A DNA stretch of 64,000 nt, taken from positions 73,758,708 through 73,822,707 of the forward strand of contig NC_091120.1 in the NCBI RefSeq assembly GCF_040183065.1, written 5' to 3'. The stretch's first letter is position 1; each line of letters starts with the position of its first letter. The notes beneath the pieces were generated by a model that was given only the letters and a program-made list of their open reading frames with translations, was not told where the DNA came from and did no database searches. The position numbers and the translations under genes are program-made. The stretch comes from Periplaneta americana. Lineage: Eukaryota; Arthropoda; Insecta; Blattodea; Blattidae. This document shows, one piece after another, positions 40,923 through 52,476 of this stretch.

Positions 40923-43445
40923 CTGAAAGAGAGATTACAACTCTTTAGAGCTATTGACTGTAATAGCAACTTTTCTAAAGCTGCAGTACCATATCTAGCT
41001 CAAACATCTGTGTCAGCTTTTGACAGGAGAAGTGAACAAATCTCCACTAAGGTATGAGTGAAAGCATGTGATTGTGAAAAGCAGAGAAGGTGATACATTA
41101 CTCTTTAATATCTTTTCCACTTTTATGAACTTACTCGTATACCCTGCATACGATTCTGAACCAGTTGATATAGGTACAGTATACAGATAGTGAACATCTG
41201 CTCTTAGAGGTTCCTTATGACCTTTAAATGGACGATGCTTAAGTAAGATATGCGAGTTCTCTCTTGAAAACCTGTTTTCTAAGTATATTTTTTATGAGAA
41301 AAGATTATTTCTAAATTTTCTCAGTTTATTGCGAGCAACATGCATTATGCAAGTAACACAAGAAGTAATAATAATATTAATATCATTGAGTGTAAAAATT
41401 AAAGAAAAAATAAGTGTTGAAAATTAAAGGTGTATAATCTCCAAAATGTTTTATGTGGCGTATGAGATCTCATTACTACAGATTTTGTAGATACACGAGT
41501 ATACTTCATTATCTCATTGCTCAAGTTCTAAGTTCCTTTCAGTGTTCTATGTACAACACATACTGGCAATTAAAAATTTTAATTTTACTCTTTTATTTGT
41601 GTAATATAAAACTACAAAATATCTCGAGATATTTATAGCTATTTTCCCAGTGCTTTATAAATGTGCTCAAATTTGGTAACAAACGCTAATTAGGTGTAAA
41701 TTTTTCAGACATTTTGTATATTCGATTCCCTAACCGTTTCAAATGTATATCATTTTATCTTTTAGGGTGTGTTTCCAAAGTATATGTAATACGCTTTGTC
41801 AAATCTGGCAACCTTTTCATAAGGGAAGCTAAATTTATATAATTTATATTTACATTATATTTTTATTTATATAATTGTAAAAGCTTGCAAGCCACTGTTT
41901 TAAAAGCTGGATTCACTTAATGAGAATTGCAAGAACTCCGCTAGCTACTTTCATCTGTAGACCTACTTCTATATATATGCTAACCATTTGTCATTTTAAG
42001 AAGATTTTATAGTAACAGGCTCAGAATTCAGTCCTTGGCAGTTGTAATATTTATGGCGAACGAAGCTGTGGGGCAGATTAAAATTGCTGTTTTTATTTTT
42101 ATGTGTTTTTTTTTAGTTATTAGATGATTATTATTATTCTTATTATTATTATTATTGTTATTATTATGACCACACGTAACGCTAGGCCTATGAGCTAATG
42201 ATCTAGTTCGTATAAATACACCCATAGTCACATCATATTGTCAGGAAATCACTAAATTATGATTTACTAGCGTGAATATAGTTACCTTAATTCCAAAATC
42301 TTGTACTCGCCACGATGTCGATTTTCACTTTTTGCGCACTTTTGAAAGTATATCCATAGCTCCATGTACTGACAAAGCAGTAAACCTTAATTTAGAATAC
42401 CAGCACTAATATTGGGCTATTACGAAACCATTTACTTGTCTCTCTGTATTATGTCCACCAAGTTAGCTATGTGGTAGTGTGCCTGCCTCCAGACTAACCG
42501 GCCTGGGTTCGATCTCACCTAGGGACTAGGAGAGATGGCAGTGCACAATTTCTAACCACTAGATTGTGCAGCAATATGCCTGGATTAAACCCCAAATCTC
42601 TCTGCAGTACTTATGAAGAGAAAGCCTATGTCACTGTTGATAGTGATTCGTCCATCAGATTGGGATGTTAAGTCTGTCGGCCCACTTGGTGCTATTCGAG
42701 AGAAGCAGGCTACATGCCAACACTGGGTTTCCCCTTCTCCCTTCCTCATCTTCATCATCATTCAATCCATACATGAACATTTATACATATACTCACTCTA
42801 GTACACGATATAACTCTCTACAGATACACATCATGTACAGCATGGCCCACCGAATGGTGTGCAACTACAAAATGGGCCACAGTTCTGCCATCTATCCGCA
42901 TTATGTGGAACCCGAATCGCATAAAGTGAAGTGAGTAGGTAGGCATTAGACATACATACATACATACATACATACATACATACATACTTAATTACTTACT
43001 TCTCTCTCTGTGAATATACTTTCAGAAAAGCACAAAAGGTGAAAATTGTCATTCGAGCAAATTACGAGTTATAGTATTCTGATAAAATTAATTGGTTTTA
43101 AAGATTTTTGGTATACAACTAACTTGATTTTCCTTACTCCATAGCTCTCCTGCATCAAAACAGTTTTACGATGAAATGTAACTTTTCACATTTTTGCATT
43201 TATATATGTTTTGCAGTCGACATTCTTTATATTGGTTGGCACAAAAAAGATTTAGTATGTATATTTGTAAAATGTTGAAATCTTGAAGGAAAATTAGGCT
43301 TATATTAATAAGTTTTATTAAAGATGACTAGTGCACAACTTGTTACCACAGTGCACGATTGTTATCTCGCCAAAACTTAAACAGAAGGCTACGATGCCTT
43401 AGGGAACCCTCTGTAAAAAAAAGCACTGGTGTAGTTTTTACTTAC
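40923..43445 (-). other. Lipase intron (2.5 kb) with microsatellite and SINE
   Basis: GT-AG intron between the last two readable exons. It contains an (ATT)-rich stretch at 42126-42166 and the SINE at 42462-42987; otherwise unassigned AT-rich sequence. Confidence 0.6.
42462..42987 (+). mobile_element. tRNA-derived SINE with (CATA)n tail
   Basis: The head has TTAGCTATGTGG (box A-like) and GGTTCGATCTC (box B) about 35 bp later. The body contains GATTGGGATGTTAAGTCTGT and CGGCCCACTTGGTGCTATTC, a core motif I recognise from several arthropod SINEs. The tail is (CATA)n at 42951-42987. Length about 520 bp. Confidence 0.65.
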
Positions 43446-43591
43446 AGTAGGGTCTCCAAATAGATCATTGTCGCTGTAGAACAGTGACACTGGTGTGCTT
43501 ATGGCAGCTAAATTATAGGATGGTGGAAACAGACTTCCTTATTCTGCCAAGTTACCAGCGTAGAAATCCCACAACCTGAAGCCTCCTTCAA
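43446..43591 (-). pseudogene. Acid lipase pseudogene, penultimate exon
   Basis: Acceptor CATTCCAG, donor GTAAG. It reads EGGFRLWDFYAGNLAE, TAA (43539-43541), GSLFPPSYNLAAISTPVSLF and YSDNDLFGDPT. The family pattern is F---D-G---NL--YG...PP-Y-L--I--PV-LFY--ND; the stop replaces the conserved Tyr before Gly. The first two bases complete a Val codon started in the preceding exon, and the last codon is complete, so phases agree on both sides. The ND contains the catalytic Asp region. Confidence 0.85.
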
Positions 43592-44617
43592 CTGGAATGG
43601 GTGAAAAAAACAAAACAATATATTCGTTGTTACATTTTCATTAGCTCTCCTGCATTAAATTTTACTTATTGCGACTTCATACAAGATTGTAAGGCATTTA
43701 GTTCTGTAAATTTAACAAGCAGATGAAATATATATACCGCCCATGGGATTGGGTGTTCGTCCATTGTCTTGTGGTTGTCCTGTGAATCCTCAGCAGTGGC
43801 CTGAGTTATGTCAATCCCATGACCATGGAGACAAGCAATTGTGAGATATCTAATGTGCGATTAGTTGAATCTCCCTCTTCTATTCTCAGTGGTGTGTATG
43901 GTTATAATATTGTGTTTTGTATATGGCACTTGCTTATTAATCTGTTTGTTTTGTGGAGAGTGGTTGGATTTCAATCATAGGTGAGGAGGGTAAAACCTAC
44001 AAAGTAGGACTGGATGTGCAAAGCACATAGGCCTACAGTCAAAAGATGCATGCTCTCCATTTAGGGACAAATTTTGATAATGTGATGCATTTGTATGTAT
44101 AATTTCTGAATAAACCTACATCTACCTATCAAGTCTGACTAATGGGGAGGTTAAGCAGATAAAAAAGATGGAAAAAGATTTATCAGTGAGTGTAATTAAA
44201 AGGAGATTATGGTTAAATTTGACTTTTTCCCTAATTGATCTACAATTTTAATTTTTTGTATGTAGAAATATCATTACTACAACAACTCAAATTTGAGAGT
44301 ACTTAAAAAAATTGGCCCCAAAAATAAAAAGAAAATAGCAGGATACATTAATTCAGTAAAATGGATATATTTCAGCCATTTTGAAAGATAAATTCAAAAT
44401 TTATAAGCACGTTCTTTAAAATGTCTGTAGCACAATATTGGTATTTTAAAGATAAACAATTACATTTTAAGAATTAATTTTAGAGGTACTCGGCATCCCT
44501 CACAGAATATTAGGTCAAATTATTCTTATTATTAAGGACTCATTGTGTATTTTATTGTCAGTATACTCATAGTGTATTTGTATAAGTTATTGTAGTAATT
44601 GTGTCACTTTTATACTA

Positions 44618-44962
44618 CACTGGACTCTTGCTAATCTGGCGATTCCTTGCACAGAAGGATGCCAGATTAGCGAGAGTGTCGGATTACTGAGAGTGCTTAA
44701 AAATGTCATTAAATGTATTGTTATAAGTTGTGGCAACAACACCACTTGCACTTTTAAATCGAAACTAGAACATTCTACACTTGGCCGGAGCTTGTGTACC
44801 CATTATAAGTATATACAGGCCTACGTGTAGAAGTAGTACACATGGCACCGGTGCAAATTTTTCAGAAAACTGTTACAGCACAAGTGATAGAAACTACACT
44901 AAAAAGAGGCTGGATAATTGAGAGGCCGGATGACTAAGAGCTTGATTAGCGAAAGTCTAGTG
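44618..44962. mobile_element. pogo/Tigger-like MITE, 345 bp
   Basis: Flanked by TA on both sides (44616-44617, 44963-44964). Ends CACTGGACTCTTGCTAATCT and, from the right, CACTAGACTTTCGCTAATCA. These are pogo/Tigger-type terminal repeats (GATTAGCGAGAGTC). Non-coding. Confidence 0.8.
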
Positions 44963-45233
44963 TATTTTATTTATATCATTGTTAAATTTCATGTTTTTTA
45001 AAGTGATTTAAAAATATTATGTGTTCAAATTTCCAGTGTTCACTGTCTTCTAGAATTCAGGATCCTTGTAGGCATTTTGTAGGCTGTTTGTTTCTTTGAG
45101 TAAATTGTCTACATATTGATGGCTCAGAACCAGACTGTTCCAAGTTCATTTTACTTTTTTTTTTTTTTTTTCAGGAGAGCTATTTCAATTTGTCGACTGT
45201 GTAACTTTTATACTTGAATTGATTACTGTCCTC

Positions 45234-45741
45234 CAATATTAGATTTGTTCCAGCAAGAAATTCAGAACGCATTATGAACTAATACCAAACATTTTTCGAC
45301 ACATGCGCTAGTTGAGTACATTTTCGGGATTTTATGTTGTTGGAATGTTTCTTGAACTGTTCTTTCACAGCCTTTGGAGCTTCTTCTCATACTAAAATGA
45401 TATTTATCTTCCGAATTTAGTTAATCATAAAATATATCACTACCACCTTCCAAATCACTCATGATCGACTATTTTTTAAATTTTAACCTGCCCAGTCACA
45501 AAGCATTTTAACCTCAACCTCAGACTAAGCCACCTGTGCATGCGTCTACAGTTCAGAATTTCCAGTTCCTGCTCTTAATCGAAAACCAGTTTCACTCATT
45601 CCGAATGAGTTCGAAAGCACATTGGAACAGAAAACTGGGAGTTCAGAATCAGTTCAAGTCTTGTTGGAATGCACATTGAAATACTGCACATGAGCAGATA
45701 GTTCAGAATCGATTCTGAACCGTGCTGGAATAAACCTATTG
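45234..45741. mobile_element. TIR element, about 508 bp, unclassified
   Basis: Left CAATATTAGATTTGTTCCAG and right (reverse complement) CAATAGGTTTATTCCAGCAC, followed on both sides by TTCAGAA. Imperfect inverted repeats of about 35 bp. No ORF. The target duplication is unclear. Confidence 0.5.
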
Positions 45742-46065
45742 TCATATGATAAAAGCTTTCAACATCGCAGAATAAGTGTATGTAATGAAGAGAAAGATAT
45801 TAAACAATACACTAGTGATGAAGCCAAATCAGTAACTATGACGAACCTACAAATATTCGTATGTATGTATATTTCCAAAAGAGGAATATCTGACCGACAC
45901 CTTCAGCTAACCCCAAGGATCCAGAATACATAATAAACGTGTGGAAGTGTACAACACACAATTTGTTGCAAGAGACGAAATACAATATACTGCCAAGTCA
46001 AATATACCAAACGTTTAAAATGATAAAGAAGCGAGTAATCCATTCAGAACTGTAGGTTGAAATAC

Positions 46066-46150
46066 CTGCAGAGATTTCCTGAGCATAGTGGGCCACCATC
46101 TCGGTCGAATATCCTGCCGGAGTATGAGAAAGAATGACTGGCAAAAGAGT
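46066..46150 (-). pseudogene. Acid lipase pseudogene, exon with HTPAG motif
   Basis: 85 bp, acceptor CTCCATTACAG, donor GTATTT. Reads TLLPVILSHTPAGYSTEMVA then HYAQEISA, a highly characteristic acid-lipase block (LLPV---HTPAG-S----VHYAQ). No lesion in this exon. It joins in phase with the exon at 52477 upstream (NE|TLLPV) and 43446 downstream. Confidence 0.9.
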
Positions 46151-46657
46151 CTGTAATGGAGAAAGAAGACTTCAGTACAGTATATACGTACTTTCACTTT
46201 TACTGGCTTTCCACTTTACAGCAGTTCACCTTTGATTCCTGCTTTCCAGAGCTTCCTATTTTCCCACTGTCCCTCTTCCATGCCCCTCTTCACCATGTAT
46301 GTGTGTATTCCTTCATACCATGTCTTTCTAGCTCTTCCAAGCTTTCTTCTTCCTGGCACTGTCCAATTGAGGATACATTTAGGTCACTGTTCCTCCGACA
46401 TCCGTTGTACATGTCCATACCACTGTAAAGACCTATTTTCTATTGTCCATAAGAGTTTCATCTGCTTCCATTTCTTTACTAATATATGTGTTTCTTACAT
46501 GTTCTAGTCTGGATATCCTCATACTTCTTCGTAATCCATCCATTTCTGTCGCCAACACCCTTTTATGCATTTTTTCACTTATTGTCCAGCTTTCTGAACC
46601 ATATGTAAGTATGCTTTCGATTATTGTTTTTAGAATATACTGTTTTGTATTTCTACT

Positions 46658-47318
46658 TCACAAAACACAATTCAGGGATCTAATCGCTTTCCTAGCACAA
46701 TTTACTCTATTAATAATATCTTTTTCGCATGTGTCAGATTTGTCAATAATGGATCCCAGGTATTTGAATTCCTCAACACATTTAATTGTGGCATCATTTA
46801 TCTGTAGATCTTCTGTAATTCCTCCAATTACCATGTATTCTGTTTTAACAATATTTATTTTCAATCCACCTGATTCAAATGCATTCATTAATTTACGGAC
46901 CATATATTCTATGTCTTCTTTGTCTTGTCCTATTATAACCTGGTCATCTGCAAATAATAAATTGTGCATTAACTGACCATTGATATTTACTCCCATTCCT
47001 CTGCATGACTTTAGTATATCTTCTAGAAATATCTTAAACAGTGTTGGTGACATCCCGCATCCCTGTCTTAATCCTTTTGTTGTAATGAATTCTGATGATA
47101 ACCGATTTCCGACTTTAACAAATGCCTTACATCCATACAGCTTTTTTTATAAAAGTAATGAGAGCTTTAGGGATTCCAAATTGCTCCATTGACACCCAGA
47201 GTCTGTTGATAGTTATAGAATCATAGGCCTTTTCAAGATCGATAAATACCTTATGTACTTCCTTCCCTTTTGCCACCATTTTTTCAATAATTTGATCACA
47301 AATATATTGTCTAAGCAT
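46658..47318 (-). pseudogene. RT core of the interrupted LINE
   Basis: Two frames (47318-47127 and 47053-46658). Motif A FIDLEKAYDSI, motif B region GLRQGCGMSPTLFKIFLEDI, catalytic LLFADDQVII, then the YLGSIID connection. A frameshift near 47120 separates motif A from the rest. Normal order and spacing for a LINE RT. Confidence 0.8.
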
Positions 47319-47480
47319 GATTTACCAGTTGTGAAACCTGCCTGATCTTCTGATATTTTATGTCCTATTATTTCCTCCAATCTAATTTTGATAATGGTAT
47401 GGTACTTAAAATCCTACTAATTGTTGCCATGACGCTAATGCCTCTATAATTTGCTGGATCTCCTTTATTTCCTTTATTTT

Positions 47481-47481
<1 letters not shown>

Positions 47482-47512
<31 letters not shown>

Positions 47513-47606
47513 TGTATGTATGTATGTATGTATGTATGTATGTATGTATGTATGTATGTATGTATGTATGTATGTATGTATGTATGTATGTATGTATGTA
47601 TGTATT
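47482..47606. repeat. (TATG)n microsatellite, LINE tail
   Basis: About 30 TATG units followed by TATTTATTTATTT; lies exactly at the 3' end of the nested LINE. YVCMYVCM peptides are artefacts. Confidence 0.95.
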
Positions 47607-47714
47607 TATTTATTTATTTATTCACACTGCAAATGGGTATATACCTGGTGGCAGTGATAACTAATTACACTCAATAATGACAATTAATAATAAATACAAC
47701 TAATAAAAACAATA

Positions 47715-47716
<2 letters not shown>

Positions 47717-47769
<53 letters not shown>
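47717..47769. repeat. (AAT)n microsatellite
   Basis: About 17 AAT units inside the 3' UTR of the nested LINE. Confidence 0.9.
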
Positions 47770-47773
<4 letters not shown>

Positions 47774-48244
47774 TAACAAGGAGCATCCTAAATTAAAATG
47801 AAGCATGGTCACTTAAAATAACATTTAAGGTACTGTAAATCTAATTTGTATCTTAACCCTAAGCTCGAACTAAGACCCACGAGTCTGACAGGTTCATATC
47901 TGCACAAGTACCTTTCGGCACTACACTTATTTCGCTGTCAACTCACTCACTGCACTGACTGTACCTGATTTCACTAACACTTCTAACCATTTTACTGTTC
48001 AAATACTTTGCACAGCCACTTAACTGACACCAACACACTTCACTTACACAATAGACTTCACTGTCACTACACACTTCCTCACTGATAGAACACTTCAAAT
48101 AACAAGATATCACTTCAAAGCATTTGCAAGGAAGGAAAGACCTCTAACGAGGAATTCCAAATTGCAGAACAAGATATCAATTACACCCTTTAAATAGTGT
48201 GTATAATATACTACCGTCTATTAGTAAAGTCCTTAAGCTTTTTT

Positions 48245-48740
48245 TTAAAATACATTTTTGGTTATTGGTAAAGCCTTTAGTAAGTCTGCAGGTAAAGCAT
48301 TCCAGTCCCTGATAGTATGATTGAGAAAAGAAAACTTTCCAGTGTCCGTCCTCTGTCTTCTTTCCCTCAATTTATATGAGTGGTCGTTCCTTGAAGAGTA
48401 ATTTGGCGGCTGCAACCTATTTTTTATTTCGCTCCAGGCAGGCTCACCTCTGTATGTTTTGAACATTGCGCATAATCGAATTCGCGTTCTCAGGTCCGTG
48501 AGTGTGTCCCATTTTAATGGTGAATTATTACGACAACACTTGAGAGCCCATTTTTGAATCTTTTCCAGTGTCTTAATATGTTCTAATCTGTAAGGATCCC
48601 AACATGCAGCACCATATTTCATTACTGGACGAACTAGTGATTTATATGCAATCTCTTTGGATTTATCAGAGCCTTTCCTTAGTACCCTCATCACAAAGTG
48701 TAACGCCCTCCATGCCTTTCCCGCTGGTGTCAGTATATAT
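48245..48740 (-). pseudogene. LINE RT C-terminal domain (nested insertion)
   Basis: The readable frame runs 48904-48245, but residues before TPAGKAWR belong to the host LINE, so the long frame is an accidental in-frame fusion of two LINEs. The C-terminal part (AYKSLVRPVMKYGAACWDPY onward) is the RT thumb and carboxyl region of a CR1/Jockey-type element. Confidence 0.8.
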
Positions 48741-48970
48741 TGCACTAATGTATGACATTTCCAGTCTGTCGGGATTGGATCTCCCTCATTTACCTGATTA
48801 AAAAGTCTAGTTAAAATTCTTATAATATTTGGACCTCCACATTTAATTAATTCCATTGTTATCCCTCCTGGACCAGCAGCTTTTCCATTTTTGGCTGTCT
48901 TCAAAACGTTCCATACCTCATCTTCTTTTACAGGACTTACAACATGAGTAATGTTATTGTTTATTCAACT

Positions 48971-49540
48971 GTCCGAAGATAGGTTGTGACCTCATAAGTG
49001 ACATCACTCATAATGCAACTAAACCCAGGAGATAAGGGGTACCGTAGTATAATTAATATCAAATAATAGAATCCTTTTCAATTCGAACATCTGTCACCTA
49101 GAAAATTTATAATGCAAATCTTTGTAACAGATCAGGAATTTTAACTATCTGGGCAGCATTGTGAACTTTTTAACAGGGATAAAGATATGTACAATAAAAT
49201 ATGTATATACATTTTAATTAAATAGGGTTGTTGTGAAAAATATTAAAAGAAACACACAAATTAAGCTTCATAAAATAATCATTGTTTCTATTATAACTTG
49301 TTCGTTTTCTAAATGCACGTGGCAGGTTTTGGTACTAATGAACAATAATGTGACTGCTGATGTACACGAGTGCAGTGAAGAAATGCCTCATGGCACTGCA
49401 CCTCTCTTCTTACAGTCCTTTCAAATCAAAACATCAGCGCTACAAGCTAAATTACGGTACACTTAGAAAACAGATGAGTAATAACTAAAGAGCGCAAATG
49501 GGTTGCATATTGAGAGAATACAAGTTTACTGTACGGAGTG
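48971..49540. other. Unassigned intronic sequence with a repeat fragment
   Basis: 48968-49050 (CCGAAGATAGGTTGTGACCT ... GGAGATAAGGGG) looks like a dispersed insect repeat. Nothing else recognised. Confidence 0.4.
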
Positions 49541-50330
49541 CTTTGTATTGTATTGTATTGTATTTATTAACATTCCATGGTATTTATACATTGCTTTACA
49601 GCTAGAATATGGAACAAGTCAAAAAGCTTAATACTATTATAAAGTCTTAAGTTATAGTCACAGTCTAGATGAAATATATACAGACGAGATTTGCAATATA
49701 GTCTACTAGTACAACACAAAGTTTTAGTATCAATTTCATGAAGCATTATTGAATGTCATGAATTCATCTACAGAATAGAAGGCGTGAGAAATTAGGTACT
49801 TCTTTAATTTGGCTCTAAGTAATCTTATGTTTTGAGTTTCATTTTTTATATCCATAGGGAGGCTATTAAAAATTTTTATTGCCATATAACACATTCCTTT
49901 TTGATAGCGTGATAGACTTGCTGATGGAATATGAAAGTAATTTTTTTTTATGTGTATTTATGCTGTGAACTGTTGAATTTGTTACAAAGTTTTCGCGATT
50001 ACATACGAGGAAGATTATTAATGAAAAGTTATACTGACAAGCCATGGGCATTATTTGTAGTTTTCTGAAAATAGTCCTACAAGATTCCCTAGATTTGACA
50101 CCTACTATTATTCTAATTACTCTTTTTTGTAATAGGAATATACTGTTACTATCTGTGGAATTTTCCCAGAATATTATTCCAAAACTCATTACCGAGTGGA
50201 AGTATGCAAAGTATATTGTTTTTAAGGTATTGATATTTACTATCTTTTGCATAGATTGCATTTTGTTTTTAATGGCGTCACGCATGTGGGTGGAGATAGT
50301 GGTATCTCATAGATACGCTAACAACTCATT
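49541..50330 (-). mobile_element. 5'-truncated LINE with (CAATA)n tail
   Basis: Minus-strand frame 50285-49866 reads NINTLKTIYFAYFHSVMSFG, IIFWENSTDS, KRVIRIIVGVKSRESCRTIF and RKLQIM; after a frameshift come AIKIFNSLPMDIKNETQNIR and LKKYLISHAFYSVDEFM. This is the C-terminus of a CR1/Jockey-like RT. The 3' UTR can form a TTCCAT/ATGGAA stem and ends in TATTG repeats at 49541-49563. Confidence 0.8.
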
Positions 50331-50349
50331 GCTGGTGGACGGGATTCCA

Positions 50350-51300
50350 TAGCATATATTTACCATTCTTCGGCAGTTCTTTGCTTACTCCCGTACTTCT
50401 ACACTTCCTGCCATATTTCTTAACTTCTTTTCTTAGTTCTTCACATTCATCCACATGTCTTCACTTCTTCATTGTGCTTCTGTGCTATGTATACAGCATT
50501 TCTTTATTTTGTGCCGTAATTCTTCTCATCCGTCCGTACTTTATTTATTTTCGTAGCATTTATTTATCTTTATACCAAACATCGGTGAGATAAGCCGAAA
50601 GAAAATAAGTCCCATCATTTGAAGCTGCAGTTATATTTTGTTGAAGAGTTTGGAACTCAACACTTCTCTAATGGACAATTTTATCAAGAGGAGAATATTT
50701 TTATTATATCTTTAAGTATAGTTTTCTTAATTTTATGTTTCTTGTTCCGTGATTTTAAGAATTTGTAAGTATTATTAGATAATGAGTAGCGGAACAGACT
50801 AAAATAATGATGTATTGATATCATATTTTGAGTTCGCCCCTGCCACATCATGCATTGTAGAAATAAGTTTTTCTCAGTATAATCACTAACTGAATATCGT
50901 AAGGGGTTCACCTCTCAATCCCTGATGAAATATATTGTTGTCCATTGCAACAAGTCCATCCATGAAGGAAGAGAAAGTAATGCAAAGTAAGACAATGTAC
51001 TTTTTCGATATGTAGTTAACTGTATAAATGAATTTTAAATATGTGTATTATATTGCTGTAACATACTAAATTGTAAACTTAGTAATGTAAAATGCAAATA
51101 ATTAATAGGTGGTTTTTAATTTAAAGTGCATTCACAGAACATTAGAACTATGTAGCTCAAACGATTGTTATCGACAAGCTTAGTTCTGTTCTGACAGTAT
51201 GAGGACAGTACACTGCACAGCCTTACGTGTTGCTTATGGTCGTACTTATAGTCAATGTTGCAGTTAACCTTGTGGTTTACAAACCCCAAATGCGCTCTTT
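50350..51300. other. Unassigned intronic sequence, partly pyrimidine-rich
   Basis: 50360-50560 is C/T-rich with CTTC and CACTTC repeats, similar in style to 19130-19660. No coding signal. The short frame at 50684-50911 is not convincing. Confidence 0.5.
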
Positions 51301-51694
51301 AGTAAAGTTATAACTAGGGCTGAAAAAAGCATTGGTTATAGGCTATGCTGCATTGTACGTAGAGCTCTGTGTTTACAAAATGTTTGTGTGCACGCATGAC
51401 TGGTTACGGTAGTGGTCCACTCCATATGAATGAACACATAATAGAATTTACATTTACAGGATTACTTGGGTTTCAAATTGATTAACTCGGAACGAATATT
51501 AAATTTACAAAAAATATTATTACCAATTAATTAAACACATTTTCCCCATGTTCTGAATTCAGTCACCTTATTATCTGTCCTTTGTTGGATTTTTGTTTCG
51601 GCATTCTGATACAATCTCACGTCACTTAAGCAGGTCTACTATTGAGAAATGTCAAATGTTCACTCTATCTGCTCCTTACAGACAGTAGAGACAC

Positions 51695-52081
51695 TCACAA
51701 CTCACATGTAATAGTTGCGACAAGTTCTACATAGGACAGACAGGCAGATCATTCCAAACACGCTACAAAGAACACAGTAAAGCTATAACCAGAGGACACA
51801 ATACATCTACATACGCCGATCACATAACCAATACTAATCATACATACAATAACATAAATACGGACATGGAAATCCTACACACACAACCCAAGAACCAAAA
51901 ACTCAACACACTAGAACAATACGAAATATACAAACACACTAAAACACACCCCGATCAAATCCTCAACACACAGATCAATTTCAGTACACACACACTATTC
52001 GACTCCACACTTCAACACCTTCCAACAATAAAACATACCCTCTTAACAGGCAGAGAAGTTCGAGATGACGCCGTGATCTAG
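51695..52081 (+). pseudogene. PLE GIY-YIG endonuclease domain (C-terminal fragment)
   Basis: Open from the insertion border to the TAG at 52079-52081: LTCNSCDKFYIGQTGRSFQT, RYKEHSKAITRGHNTSTYAD and then a C-terminal segment (LNTLEQYEIYKHTKTHPDQI, TLFDSTLQHLPT). CNSC plus FYIGQTGR is the PLE-specific GIY-YIG form with a preceding Cys pair. The invariant RY-EH is present, so the domain looks chemically intact though it has no start or RT. Confidence 0.85.
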
Positions 52082-52126
52082 TAGACTCTGATGACGGTGC
52101 GTGAAGCTCTGAAACAGCTGTAAGCC
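52078..52126 (+). ncRNA. Hammerhead-like motif in PLE 3' region
   Basis: CTGATGA (52088-52094, exact hammerhead core), an imperfect stem GGTGC/GCTCT, GAAAC (52111), a 4-base loop and GTA (52120-52122). ACT/AG flanks could form a weak stem I. One extra base after the core and a mismatch in stem II make activity doubtful. It lies right after the endonuclease stop, where PLE terminal repeats carry such ribozymes. Confidence 0.45.
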
Positions 52127-52476
52127 GGACAAATATTACATATTTAACACGAGTAAGTCCACTAGTTCATCAATTAAGTAGAGACACCTTACAACGGGAC
52201 GTATTTTGTAAACAATGTATATAGAAATTATTTACTACCCTGGTACCAATACTTTTCTTCAGCCCTAGTTATAACATATAAGAAGATAATAGTGGATTAC
52301 TAGGGAGAGAGTTAAGAGTAAAATACAGGCTGCAGAGGGTTAAGAATGTCCAAGAAGAGATCATATAAAAAATGACGATTAAACATATTTTTCAACTTAA
52401 ATAATAAAATGGAGACACGCAGAGAAACTTCGTGATGTAGAATTACAGAAGTAAGCAATCTTATTTAAGAGCTTAC

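Larger units (their letters stand above)
43592..46065 (-). other. Lipase intron (2.5 kb) with two MITEs
   Basis: GT-AG intron. It holds the pogo-like MITE at 44618-44962 and the TIR element at 45234-45741; the rest is unassigned. Confidence 0.6.
47483..48744 (-). mobile_element. 5'-truncated LINE inserted into the first LINE
   Basis: Begins (minus strand) at TPAGKAWRALHFVMRVLRKG and runs through LVRPVMKYGAACWDPYR, LEKIQKWALKCC, MFKTYRGEPAWSEIKNRL and FSFLNHTIRDWNALPADLL to a 3' UTR of about 650 bp. It ends in a long (CATA)n tail, seen as (TATG)n at 47482-47606. The surrounding LINE text stops at DWK and resumes at YKNKG on the two sides, so this is a nested insertion. ATATATA-like sequence occurs at both junctions. 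Confidence 0.8.
46200..48970 (-). mobile_element. 5'-truncated LINE, interrupted by a second LINE
   Basis: Located in a lipase intron. Minus strand: VWNVLKTAKNGKAAGPGGIT ... DPIPTDWK (48960-48770), interruption 47483-48744, then YKNKGNKGDPANYRGISVMA (from 47478), HKVFIDLEKAYDSI, LRQGCGMSPTLF, LLFADDQVIIGQDKEDIEYM, EEFKYLGSIIDKSDTCEKDI and a decayed C-terminal WYGHVQRMSEEQ to about 46200. FADD catalytic box retained, frames broken. Confidence 0.8.
51695..52176 (+). mobile_element. 5'-truncated Penelope-like element with 11 bp TSD
   Basis: Flanked by AGTAGAGACAC (51684-51694 and 52177-52187). Contains the PLE endonuclease and 3' region only. The A/C-rich coding strand matches the plus-strand PLE family of the 6.7-15.9 kb array, of which this is probably the missing C-terminal part. 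Confidence 0.85.
51315..52267. mobile_element. hAT-type MITE with 8 bp TSD
   Basis: Flanked by GTTATAAC on both sides (51307-51314 and 52268-52275), itself a palindrome. Ends TAGGGCTGAAAAAAGCATTG and, from the right, TAGGGCTGAAGAAAAGTATT. 8 bp duplication and TAGGG ends fit hAT. Its length of 953 bp includes the nested PLE (482 bp); without it the MITE was about 460 bp. Confidence 0.8.

Noticed and set aside
46015..46197. First read as the 3' UTR of the neighbouring LINE
   Set aside because: The frame TLLPVILSHTPAG...HYAQEI with AG and GT borders and correct phase shows it is an acid lipase exon.
47451..47677. Frames reading YVCMYVCM
   Set aside because: Translation of the (TATG)n tail of a LINE.
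49233..49466. 77-codon plus-strand frame
   Set aside because: No domain, AT-rich, inside an intron; treated as chance.
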